64,000 bases of DNA, taken from assembly GCA_037127255.1 (NCBI GenBank), contig JBANSL010000004.1, positions 69,896,627 to 69,960,626 of the forward strand. The letters run 5' to 3'. Each line of letters starts with the position of its first letter. The first letter of the stretch is position 1. Of this stretch, positions 1 through 10,586 are shown piece by piece. A program made the position numbers and the translations under genes. The notes under the pieces are model-generated. The model was given only the letters and a program-made list of their open reading frames with translations, made no database searches and was not told the origin of the DNA. This DNA comes from Persicaria tinctoria (Eukaryota; Streptophyta; Magnoliopsida; Caryophyllales; Polygonaceae).

Positions 1-819
1 AGAGAAGTTGAGAAGACATTTAACATTGTATTTATATTTTAAAATTTCTAGATATATTGTATAGAAGTTGTATTATTTTATTTTAAAAAGTATTCTGCTG
101 TAATATTATCAGGTTGTAAATTTAAATCCTCAATTTTAGAGGAAAGATTAATAAATAGTTATTTTTTTAAAGGGTTCTGCGATTTAATTGTATTTCATTT
201 ATGTATTCAATATTATCATCTTGTTTATGGGAGCATAGTTGCATATCCCTATAAATCTAAGGTGGTTATGAAGACATTAAAGTCCGAGTAATCACTAGCG
301 TTGTGGCATTCCCTCGTGTTATAAAAAGGGTGTTACAAACACTCTAACTTCTTTTGCAATTACAATACTATCAGACTCTATTCTCAGTTATTGCGATCAA
401 ACCACTCACAAATAGCCACCAAAACTAGAATTTTTATAAGAAGTGCATTGACAAGTGAGGAAAAGAGTCTATCAATATTTTATCGCTTACAAACAAGCAC
501 AAAAAAAAACCCGACAATAGTTACCAGTTACAAACAAGGCCAACATACCGTAATAGTCGTTTATACCTTACAAAGAAGTACAAAACACTAGTAGACTGTC
601 GACACATGACCTTAATAGTTCTTCATGTACAAATATGATGAATAATTTTATATCTAGACGGACTTTGATAGACTCCAGTGGATTGATGGAACTAAAATAT
701 TCAGCATGATCAGAAGCACTTCGTTGGCCTCTTCATCTTCATCGGGACCTCAAAGGAAAGTTTGCTTCAACATTCTCATTCATTGGAAAATTCAGATTTG
801 AATCGTGCTTCGCATTTGA
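1..819. other. AT-rich intergenic DNA
   Basis: No convincing gene was seen. The short open frames here have no recognisable domain and are bounded by AT-rich sequence. The right part lies downstream of the small minus-strand gene candidate at 820-1153 and may hold its 3' untranslated sequence. Confidence 0.5.
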
Positions 820-1153
820 CTAAACATCCCCGTTCACCTGAAAGTTGAGCGTGGAATCATGTTTTTCATCAAATTGTGAGAAGTTGGAATCGAGAGAATT
901 GTTGACTTGAGCGTTTGATAGATCCATGTCGAGAGAATCGTCGACTTGGGCGTTTAATAGATCCATGTCCAGAGAATCGTCGACTTGGGCGCTCAATAAA
1001 TCCATGTCGAGAGAATCGATGACTTGCCAATCTGAGAAAATTGAAATATCATACGCTAATAGAAAAAGATGATAATTGAAATGATGAATAGATTAGAGTA
1101 CATACATATAAGAGAACCTACTTACCTTGAGCGGTTCTTGGTGTCTTGGCCAT
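820..1153 (-). CDS. Small two-exon gene candidate with 13-residue repeats
   Basis: Not recognised. On the minus strand an ATG at 1153-1151 opens a nine-codon first exon (1126-1153, reading MAKTPRTAQ). A GTAAGT donor follows, then a 94-bp AT-rich intron (1032-1125) and a CAG acceptor. The second exon (820-1031) is in frame and continues to a stop at 820-822, giving about 79 residues. Three tandem copies of a 13-residue unit of the form LDMDLLNAQVDDS fill its middle, encoded by 39-bp DNA repeats. The protein is very acidic and has no signal peptide or membrane segment. The clean splice signals and preserved frame argue for a real coding unit. It may be a fragment of a larger gene or of a mobile element, because a Stowaway-like terminus lies about 250 bp upstream of its start. 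Confidence 0.4.
890..1027. repeat. 39-bp tandem repeat, about 3.5 copies
   Basis: Units begin at 890, 929 and 968, with a partial unit at 1007. The core is TCGAGAGAATCGTCGACTTG followed by a segment ending in GATCCATG. The period is a multiple of three, so the array encodes the 13-residue repeat of the minus-strand gene candidate. Copies differ by a few substitutions. Confidence 0.85.
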
Positions 1154-2109
1154 AGTTATGAGAGTTAGGCAGAGCCAAGTGCATGAGTTCGGAAAATGAA
1201 ATCAGTAAATAGAAAGTTTTAGATTCAAAATTTTTGGCGGGGGAAAGTGGTGAGGTCACAACCCAATCTCCTCAGTTCCCTCACATGAAATGGGACAAAA
1301 TAGACAAGGGTAATTTGGGAAAGTAATGGTAAAAATATCTAAAATGACATGTTTTTTTGAACAAAATCCATGTCCTAAAACGTCAAGTTTTGTCGAACGG
1401 GGGGAGTATTTATATAAAAATTAATTATTTAATAACGATTATTTTATTTATATCTATATTATTTTTGAGCCTTAAATGATTTATAAAAATACTATGTAGC
1501 CACAATCCATCTGTGCATAGCTATTTTAGTAAACTAACATAATAAATATATTATATATATTTAATAAAAATATTAAAATATTTTTAAAAATCAGTTATCT
1601 ATTAAAGTACATGAGATTCAATTAATGTTATCTTAGAAAGGAAAAAACCTTTTATTACCTTATAAATGTGAATCTTCTATTATATTATTATATATTTTAT
1701 ATATTATTATATATAATAAAGGAGAAGTCGGTTGAGACACATGACGACTTCTCCTTAATAGTAGTTGTATGAACTAGTAACATTTTTTTGAAATAATTAA
1801 TATATTTTTAAGATAAAATTTTGGGGGATTTGCTAAACTAACCCAATTACCCGACCCACTTTGCACACATATAACCCACTATCCAAAGTATTTGCTAAAG
1901 CTAACCCTTCCCCCTCAAAATCCCCCGGTACATCACATGCTGCAACCGGTGGAGAGAGAGGAAAGAAACATGGGCATTTATTGTTCATCACTTTTACCCA
2001 TCCAAAACCCTTTCTCTTTGCCTCTCTCCACCTCTCTCAATTGAAGAGCTTCATTGAAGAACTTATTTCTTCTTTGATTTCTCTGTCTTCTATCTCTCTG
2101 CCTTAGAGG
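1154..2109. other. AT-rich spacer with Stowaway-like terminus and hairpin
   Basis: A terminus ending GAACGGGGGGAG and followed by TA at 1407-1408 resembles a Tc1/mariner (Stowaway) inverted-repeat end, but I could not find a partner end. A perfect 12-bp inverted repeat (AAGGAGAAGTCG at 1719-1730, reverse complement at 1745-1756) forms a hairpin. No gene is apparent. Confidence 0.4.
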
Positions 2110-2870
2110 GTGATGGGATCTCCAAGGGAGCTCGAATTTGGCCTACGCCGCTGGTGTGAATCGCTATCGAAGAACCGCTTTGGCGCCTTCGTCCTTCACC
2201 TTCGTTCTAATGGCTTTTTCCAGGTCAATTCGAGGCGAGTGGAGGCTGAATTTGGAGTAGATAAGGTGAAATCAAAGTGGAGGAGCCTTCGCAGAGGCTT
2301 AGTGAACCGCTTGTCTTCTTCGATCGTCGCCACGCTTGGAGAAGGAGGCGGAGAAGACGAGGTGGCGTAGTTGATCGAAGCTCGTGTGAAGTGAAGAATA
2401 TGAATGAACAATGTATTACTTATTGCTTTATTTTTTTATTGATAAATGAACAATATTCTTTTCACTCTATGGTTTCCTACTGGACACCCTTTGGTAGTTT
2501 ACTGGATACCCTATGATTTCCTATTGGCTACCCTATGGTTGTTTCTTGTTTTGCGTATTGTTCAATGTTTACCCGGTTCTAATGACGCCCTCTTTATCAC
2601 CGAATAGATCCCGCCAGCAGCCAGTACACCCCCTCTTGGCGAGCGCTTGAATCAAAGACCGAAATGGAGGCGAATGAGTTTTCCAAGTCAATTCGAGCGA
2701 GTCGAGGCCTATTTGGAGTAGAGGAGGTGGAATCGGAGTGGAGGAGCCCTGACAGAGGTTTGGAGAATCGCTTGTCCTCTTTGATCGTCGCCCCGCTTGG
2801 AGGAGGAGGCGGAGAAGATGAGGCGGCAAAGCTGATCGAACCCCATGTGAAGTGAAGAAGATGAATGAAC
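2110..2870. repeat. Diverged direct duplication of a gene-like segment
   Basis: About 200 bp around 2200-2410 recur in diverged form around 2665-2870. Both copies read plausibly as a short peptide on the plus strand (the phrases FGVDKVKSKWRS and FGVEEVESEWRS, then RLSSSIVA and RLSSLIVA, then GGGGEDE). The separating sequence repeats TACTGGACACCC and TACCCTATGGTT phrases, which return again in weaker form near 3550 and 3715. It may be a decayed gene or transposon fragment. No domain was recognised. Confidence 0.5.
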
Positions 2871-3028
2871 AGTGTATTACCTGTTGATTTGTTTTTTTAT
2901 TGCTTTGTTAGAACATGAAAAACAGTTGGAGTCGTGTTTCTTGAAAAGTGTATTAATTGTTATGTTTAATTAAGTGAAAAAGTAGTCATTTAGATTTTTT
3001 TTAAATATATAAGATTGATTGAGAGATA

Positions 3029-3263
3029 CTCCCTCCGTTCTTTTTTATTTGTCTTTTTACTATTCAGACACGCTTTTTGAGGAGATAAAAACTATATAAA
3101 ATATTTATTTTTTTAATATATTTTTTTAATAATCTCATACTTATTAGTATTAAGTTTAATATTATTAAAAAAAATGAATAAAAAAATAATTTTTATATAA
3201 TTTTTACCTTTCTAAAAAAATGTGCCAACTTTAAAATTGTCAAATATAAAGGAACGGAGGGAG
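3029..3263. mobile_element. Stowaway-type MITE
   Basis: Terminal inverted repeats CTCCCTCCGTTC (3029) and GAACGGAGGGAG (ending 3263) flank about 235 bp of AT-rich DNA. The target dinucleotide TA is present on both sides (3027-3028 and 3264-3265). Length, TIR consensus and TA duplication match plant Stowaway (Tc1/mariner-derived) MITEs. Confidence 0.93.
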
Positions 3264-4477
3264 TAGAAGATTGGAAAAAAAAAAGTACGTGAGAGAGATA
3301 ATTGGAAAAAAAATGTTGAAAAAGTATTAATGAGGGGAGAGAGAGAGAAAAAAAAGTCAGGAGGGATAATAATGAGAAAGGCAACTAATTAAGAAAGAGT
3401 GAGAAAAATGACGAGAGAGGAAAAAAAGTAAAATAAATAAATAAATAAATGTGGCACCCTAAAAAATGAAAGAGGGAAAGGAGGAGATGAAATTGTGCTG
3501 AATATCGAATTGGCCCACTAATCAACTGTCCACTCTATTGTGTCAAACTGAACACCTTATGATTGTCTACTGGACACATTTTTATTTTTTCTAGTCTATA
3601 GTCCAATCGTAGTTTCGGAACAAGTCGAATGAGTAACGAAGTCGCATTAATACCTGTCATTATATACATTATACATGACAACAATAAAAATCAACTATTC
3701 AATTTGTAATTCCCTACTAGACATCTTATGGTTGTCTACTGGGCATATTTTGGTTATTTTCTGTCTTACGTGTTGTTCAATGTTTGCCTTTGTTAGTTTA
3801 ACGATTTATTACATGACGATTGTAATATACTAGATTCGTCTCATATTACATGACGGTTGTAATATACTACATCTGTCTCATAAAAATCAATGTTTGCTGA
3901 TGATCAGTTGTTTCAGCGCTGATCAAGACATGCTTCAGTCAATTTCTCCACCTCCTCCCTAATTCGCCGGATTCTCTCTCTCATCCCCTTGATGACAACC
4001 TTTTCGCCACCATCCTCGCTCTTCTCCCACTCTTGCTCAAGCCTAGGTTCTCCCTCTCTTGTTGGACGGCTGAATTTCGAGAAATCGATGTAAAATTCAT
4101 CGATTTTTGATGAAAAAAATCACGATTTATCGAATTATGTTGAATTGCCATCAACTTCATATGTATTTTACATGACACATAATGTATTTTACATGACGCC
4201 TAGATGATTTTACATGCCACGTAAATTATTTTACTTGACGGACCTCATGATCAAGCACATGACCAAACACAATCCTCATAAGTTTAAAGAGAAGGGGGTG
4301 GACAATGGAAAGTAATTACATCATTCAATCCTCGTAAGATTTTATTTATTAATTTTTTCATTTCCATTAGACGACCGGGTAGTGATCAAAAGCTCTAAAC
4401 GAGAGAATATACAATCGAATGACTTTTTTTAATAGAGTTAAAAATTAATTCTTTATTTTTTTTGTGACGAAAATTAA
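3264..4477. other. Intergenic DNA with scattered TTACATGAC words
   Basis: No gene was supported. The words TTACATGACG and TTTTACATGAC recur at about 3810-3860 and 4150-4240, spaced by roughly 30-50 bp, like a decayed short-repeat array. The minus-strand open frame at 3981-4178 has no recognisable feature. Confidence 0.4.
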
Positions 4478-5345
4478 TCTATATATTATAATCTTAATTT
4501 AGAAGACTTTGCTTACGTGTCAATCTTAGAGGAGTTTTAGGAATATTGACCAATTATGTTTTTTTCCTTGATTTTTTTATTTCTCCTTTTCTCTTTTTTT
4601 CCATTATTTTTTTTAATCATCCATTCTCTTTTATTCTTAACATATTTACTAACAATCTATATATCTATATAATTCTCTTTTATTCTTAACATATTTACTA
4701 ACAATCTATATATCTATATAAACTCTTAATTTAGAAGAGTTTAGGATGATGTGTCAAGCTTAGAGTAATTTTAGGAGTCTCGACCAATCATTTTTTTTAT
4801 CATTTTTCTTTGATTTTCTTTAATTTTAATTTTTTTTTCTTTTTCCTTTAATTCTCTTTTTTCTTTAATTTTACTAACTATCTATATAAACTCTTAATTT
4901 AGAAGAGTTTAGGATGATGTGTCAAGCTTAGAGTAATTTTAGGAGTCTCGACCAATCATTTTTTTTATCATTTTTCTTTGATTTTCTTTAATTTTAATTT
5001 TTTTTTCTTTTTCCTTTTCTTTTTTCTTTAATTTTACTAACTATTGGGCTTAATTCAAAACATTGATCTTAGCCTAAATTATAATTTTAGTAGTTTTTTT
5101 TCATCTAAAAAAACAATGGGATTAATTCAAAACATAAAATTAATAATAAGAAAATATAAAATTAATATTAGTAATCTACATCTATATATATCTATATATA
5201 CTACTTTAATCGTTTTCTCAACCCATGAGTTTAATTCAAAATATTTAATTATTTGAGCTTTTACAATTATGTTATAACATTAATTTAATATATTAGTAAG
5301 ATTTTATTTATAAAAAATCGCGCCATGGCGCGGGGATCATACTAG
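4478..5345 (+). mobile_element. Non-autonomous Helitron
   Basis: The 5' end starts TCTATATATTATAATC directly after an A. The 3' end is a GC hairpin (CGCGCCATGGCGCG) followed about 8 bp later by CTAG and then a T. This is the A|TC...CTRR|T architecture of Helitrons with the expected 3' stem-loop. The 868-bp body is AT-rich and shows no Rep/helicase, so it is non-autonomous. Two further 5'-like termini lie inside at 4713 and 4881. Confidence 0.88.
4713..5040 (+). repeat. 168-bp tandem duplication of the Helitron 5' end
   Basis: Positions 4713-4880 and 4881-5040 are nearly identical, differing mainly by a deletion of about 8 bp in the second copy. Each starts with TCTATATAAACTCTTAATTT after an A, so each copy looks like a complete Helitron 5' terminus. 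Confidence 0.9.
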
Positions 5346-5543
5346 TTCTTTATTAATTTGCTTGCTATTTCTTTATTTTTCTCCCCTCATTAATTTTCCT
5401 CTTGACTTTTCCACTTTTTTTCTCTCTCCTTCTTTTAGACCATCCACATCCTCGAGAGTCTATAATCCTATTTATACACCACCATTATACACTTATTTGT
5501 GTATACACTCCGTCTATATGTATTTTTGGCACATCTCATTCTC

Positions 5544-6119
5544 CGTCCATAATATAATCCATCTAATTTATTTTTGTTGCAAATAATTAAAACTTAATTT
5601 TTCTTATATGATTTATTTATAAAATCACAATTTTATTATAGATGATTATATTTTTTTATTACGCACATTTTGATATTTAAAAAAAAAACAAATCGAATCT
5701 TCACTGCTATGCCAAGAAATCTATTGATATTTCACATCAAAATCGAATCTTATCTTATTTATATGGCAACAAGTGCAGTGACAATTCATATCAATCAAAT
5801 CTTATATCTTGACCACTTTTGTAAATGTTAACGTCCATAATATAATCCATCTAATTTATTTTTGTTGCAAATAATTAAAACTTAATTTTTCTTATATGAT
5901 TTATTTATAAAATCACAATTTTATTATAGATGATTATATTTTTTTATTACGCACATTTTGATATTTAAAAAAAAAACAAATCGAATCTTCACTGCTATGC
6001 CAAGAAATCTATTGATATTTCACATCAAAATCGAATCTTATCTTATTTATATGGCAACAAGTGCAGTGACAATTCATATCAATCAAATCTTATATCTTGA
6101 CCACTTTTGTAAATGTTAA
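5544..6119. repeat. 288-bp near-perfect tandem duplication
   Basis: Positions 5544-5831 and 5832-6119 read the same throughout by eye, so the duplication is recent or conserved. It sits between the left TIR and the transposase start, where the promoter and subterminal binding sites of a Harbinger element would lie. The unit is AT-rich and non-coding. Confidence 0.92.
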
Positions 6120-6267
6120 ATATAATTTTCACATATTAAATTTTACCTTTCTCCGTATAAATGCAATTCCTTACTCCATCTCCAAATCACAAATCTGAAA
6201 TACACTTCAAACACATTAAAATTCATCCCTCTACACTTTTCTTTCCTCTTCACTACCAAAATTAACC

Positions 6268-7084
6268 ATGGGTTCATCTCGAAGTCGGGAAGATGAGATC
6301 GATGCTCATTTTAAACATGTGAGAACTATCATGGTGGGTGCAATGGGCATAATGATGGAGCAAGATTCATCTATGGATGATGGTTCAAGTTCTTCACAAG
6401 GTGGTTGCATTCGTCCACGACGAAAATACATAAATCGCAAGAGAGAAGAAGGACATCTTAGGTTGATGAAGGATTATTTTGATCCCAACCCAAGATATGA
6501 TGCTCGGATATTTTGAAGGCGATATCGTATGCAACCTACATTATTCAATCGCATCATGAATGATGTGGTGTCTCGAGATCCTTACTTTCAATGGACGAGA
6601 AATGCACTCAACCAGTTGTCTCTTTCCCCTCAACAAAAACTCATAAGTGCCTTACGGTTGTTGGCGAATAGTTGTTCGGCAGATTCACTTGATGAGTATT
6701 GTCGAATGGGGGAGAGCACATCACTACAGTGCTTGAGAAGATTTTGCACAGCCATAATCAACACATACGATGTTGTGTACTTACGATCACCAAACCCCAG
6801 TGATCTTCACCGCTTGCTCACTAAGGCTTCTGGCAGAGGCTTTCCGGGAATGATTAGATCCATCGATTGTATGCACTGGGAGTGGAAAAAATTGTCTAAC
6901 CGCTTGGGCTGGCCAATACACTAGTTACAAACGGAAGCCAACAATTGTGCTTGAAGTTGTTGCATCCTATAATACTTGGATTTGACATGCTTTTTTTGGC
7001 ACTGTCGGATCCAACAATGACCTCAATACACTAGGGAGCTCCCCCTTGTTCGATAAAGTTGTTACAGGAAAAGCGCCTATTGCG
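6268..7084 (+). pseudogene. PIF/Harbinger transposase, N-terminal part (broken)
   Basis: This encodes the N-terminal two thirds of a Harbinger DDE nuclease (ALP1-like family), which cuts and inserts the element. From the ATG at 6268 the frame runs to an in-frame TGA at 6514-6516, where family context (ARIF, stop, RRYRM) implies an ancestral CGA arginine codon. It resumes with the conserved core: ALRLLA-type helix, DEYCRMGEST, and FPGMIRSIDCMHWEW, which contains the first catalytic Asp. A frameshift follows at a run of A just after WEWK (about 6890). The correct frame then continues through SYKRKPTIVLEVVAS, with another stop (WI-stop-HAFF), to GKAP near 7080, where homology ends at the breakpoint of the next insertion. 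The continuation is at 16218. It is inactive. Confidence 0.9.
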
Positions 7085-7199
7085 TTTTTTGCCATCTAGA
7101 AGGTTTTAATTAGGTTATTAACTAATTTAAATGTTTTTTAGGCCTTATAACTATCGTTAAAAGTGTTTTAGGTCAGTTTTCTCCTTCCTGTAGCTAAGC

Positions 7200-9098
7200 C
7201 CGATAGCTCTTCCTCCCCTTCTCCTCCTGCCGGCGATTTCTCGCCCGTTCTTTCTCCGTTTCGTCGACTTCTTCTTCCTTCCATCTCATGTGGAAGCGCT
7301 CGAAGTGGACGTATAGAAAGATTGGAACCAAGGAGCGGCCTCCATCATCGCCCTCCATCATTGCCCTCTCACCGACCTCTGCGATTGAAGCGGTCGTGCG
7401 TCCATGGAGAGAAAGGAGCGACTGTCTAGAAAGATTGGAACCAAGAAGCGGCCATCTAGAAATATTGGAGCGTCCATGGAGAGAAAGCAGCACCCTCTCA
7501 CCGACCTCTGCGATTGAAGATCCCGCTCACGCTTGCCTTCAACACATCTAGGGTTTTGCTCGATGATCCCGTCGGACCGTCGTATCCTTCGCCCCACGAC
7601 TTCCTCGACTGACGAGCTTCCTCAGGTGAGTCCCCTCTCGCGCTATGGGTTTGCTATTGTTCGTCTCCCGCTCTCCCTGTCTTTGTACACTTGCTGATTA
7701 TTCTCCGATTTCAATTTGTTCCGTTGTAATTTCATCAGGAAAGTCACGGTTGTGTTTTCTCTTACCTAATTCTACCTAAGCGAATTTCTTATTCCAGATT
7801 CATGAAAATTTGCACAGATTTGTTCAATTACGACTCAATTTCATTTTTGTCTTGTCTTGGTTGATATAGTATCCATTGGATGCATTGATGTTGTGATTGA
7901 ATTAGATCGTTCTGCTTGAATTCTAGCTGGTTTTTTTAGCTTCATTTGCTTCGGGTAGCTTCAATCAATCTCTTCTTAAACCCTATTTTCATCTACAGGT
8001 CGTGCTTCTTTATTATCTGCTGCTCTAGATCTCCCTTTGTAGCATCTCTTGTCAGTGATTTAATTGTTCGTCAATTCCTCTTAGCTACCTTTGTTTGATT
8101 TAATTAGGAGTTTCTGTGCTTGATTCCCATCAATGTCTAAAATGCTCAAAAGCATCTTAGACAAACATATATTGCTCACTTATTTGTAGATGATGACAGC
8201 TAAATATCTATCTATCTAATACATATATCTCTTTGCCTTGTGAGATGATGAGATGGGAATAACTTGTGCTCTTTTATTTAGTGACAATTGCAGGGGATTT
8301 GAGATGTTTTTGATTTTTGTATTCCTTAAACAGGTATTGATGATTCCAATTGTTGCAAGTTCATCCTCATTGGCATACCTAAAAGGAGTTGGAGTCCGGA
8401 TCCTGGGCCGATTGATTCCACAAAACCCGTCAGGTTGTGTTTTCTACAGATTGTTGCTTTGATGCTGAAATTTTGTTTTAGACTGTTTATAGGATGATAT
8501 ATGAATTGAATTGAATTTGAAACTGTCTGATTTGGTTGTAGTAGGAAATCACCTGCGATTTAATGCAGTTTTGTATTCTATGTTTTAGATATTTTAGTGT
8601 TCTTGATCTTGTTCAGCCAGAATATCCTGTTATTGAATGAAAAATATGATTTTTACAAAAACAAGATTGATAGTTTAAGGATTAAATTTCAAGAGCTTTT
8701 GTCATCACTGTTTCTATACAAAGCTTACTATTTGTTAAAGGAGTGTTATAATTCCCACTTTATACTTGCTTATACTTTCAGTTAAGCCTGAAAACTTTAT
8801 GCAGGTTATAATTCCCTCATACGCAGCTGCATTATGCAGATTTTTATGCATTATAATGATGTATAGTACCATTTGTGTGATTTCGGGAGGGTAAATTTTG
8901 TTTAACATCTCTCAATCCAGTGTATAATTTATAGCTTCAGAAAATTGAACCTAATCTCCTCATTTCTTTTTGTCTTTAAAAACAGAAACAACAAAGGGGC
9001 CTTCCACTTTGTGGCGGATCCCCTCTACAGTCTCCAGACATTTCAAAGTTCCAGCCATGTTTCTCAGCTATCATTGATTCACAGTCGTCGTTTTGTGG
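7200..9098 (+). pseudogene. Gene fragment with 5' leader and three exon-like blocks
   Basis: Not recognised. A pyrimidine-rich leader (7200-7560) is followed by ATG at 7563 and a 21-codon exon ending CTTCCTCAG before a GTGAGT donor (about 7625). A second block lies between a CAG acceptor at about 8333 and a GT donor at about 8432. A third runs from an ACAG acceptor at about 8986 to a GTATG donor at about 9098. A further block (CTCCAG acceptor, then about 20 codons and TAA) lies at 13900-13960, beyond the CACTA element, so the CACTA may sit in an intron of this gene. Joining the first three blocks in phase reaches a stop in the third, so it is probably a decayed captured gene. The leader carries an internal duplication of about 115-130 bp (phrases at 7315/7429 and 7363/7493). 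Confidence 0.35.
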
Positions 9099-10289
9099 TA
9101 TGAAAAAAGAGTTGCTTGAATATAGGTGTAATATTCACTTCTTCATCGTGATTATACTGTCTGAATTGACTCTAAAGTTTGAGTCCTGTTTAATATCTAT
9201 AAAATTGTTCAGCTGGCACACCAACAAGTAGAGTTGTAATCTGTATTTTTTTTTGTGTAAATAAAAATTGAAATGCAATAGGTATGGTATTCTACTAGGA
9301 CTGTCATGAACTATAAGCTGTTGGGGACTAACTATTGTCATCAACTTGTAAATAGATGTGTATATTTATGGGGAAAGGGATTAAGATTTTGAATGCAGCT
9401 ACATATGACATTCATTTAAAGTTCAAATTGAGTATGAATTGCTTTGTTTATTTAAATAAGGTGGATTTGTTTCCAACACTACTAGAAAAACGTTCATAGA
9501 CATCGGGTATAAACCGATGTTAATCAAAAAAAAATTCGACGTGTTAGTGGGTGGTGTTAAAGATCTCAACTTTACCACATCGGTTTATACCCGATGTCTT
9601 TAATGATTTGTAACATCGGTTTTCTTTTTTATAATGACTTGAATACATGAATATAATTACGTTTTGATATATTCACCTAATGTTAAACCATTATTATTTT
9701 GCATTTCTAGTCATTTGATGGTTTGTAGGGCAACCCAAAAGTTCACTTTAACATTGTTATTTTTTATAAACCTGATGTTTTACATTGATACACACATCGG
9801 TTAGGAATTATTCAATTTGTGCCTACTATTTTTTCATGTTTAATTTTTTATATTATTTTATATAAATATAATGGACCATATTGAATATTTAAAAAAACAA
9901 TGTTATTTATATATTTTCAAATCATTTTTTATATGAAAAAACGATGTTTTTATATTTTTTCACATCGTTTTATATTACAATTTTGACATATAGTGAGTTT
10001 TAGAAATCACTTTGTGTCTTCATAATTAACATATCTATAAAGATAGACATCGTTTTTTCTCTCTCGAGTCCGATGTTTTTCATCAAATACGCCAATCATC
10101 AAATACATCTATTGATCTATATTGTGACCCTGTTTTGGATAATAGAAACTCAAACGTTGTGAAAGACGAACACATGCATTAAATAATAAAAATTAGACAT
10201 TGTTCTTTATTGCAATAACTCGTCTAATATACATTGGTGTCTCCAAGTCCCTTATACATGTGCCTATCTTCCACTTTTCCGTTCTTGAA

Positions 10290-10586
10290 CTAAATCATGT
10301 TTGAAGATGATAGCTCTTTAATTACACGTTTACATTTCTCCTCCAAGATCTTCACCGCTTCAATGTGCAAAAACAGAGGAAGGGTTCGGTCGCGTCCTGT
10401 ATAGCAAGAGAATGTATCATCAAAGACAAATTGCAAGGAGATCAAATTGCATTCAACTGATTTAACTACAGCAGCAGAAGACCCCCAATCACACAAGGAG
10501 CAAGGGCTCAAAAAGGTTGTTACATGTTTGAATTTATATGGAGTCAATCTGGAAGCATATGATGACCAAATTTTGAGGGTAAACAT
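10290..10586 (-). pseudogene. Exon-like segment inside the CACTA element
   Basis: Not recognised. The minus-strand frame has a TATACAG acceptor-like site in its middle and ends with a stop. A second exon-like segment lies upstream on the same strand at about 10768-10830, ending in a GTTAGT donor and reading DSTQKLVPADQLKTRFEQE. A third (12107-12183) is bounded by CAG and GT and reads about 25 residues around RSYLDFDNDVAPVSGHLE. A fourth near 13264-13350 ends before GTAACG. These may be pieces of one or several captured genes on the same strand as the ABCG fragment. Confidence 0.3.

Noticed and set aside
391..591. 66-codon frame near the left edge
   Set aside because: No domain, repeats or splice context; consistent with chance in a short window.
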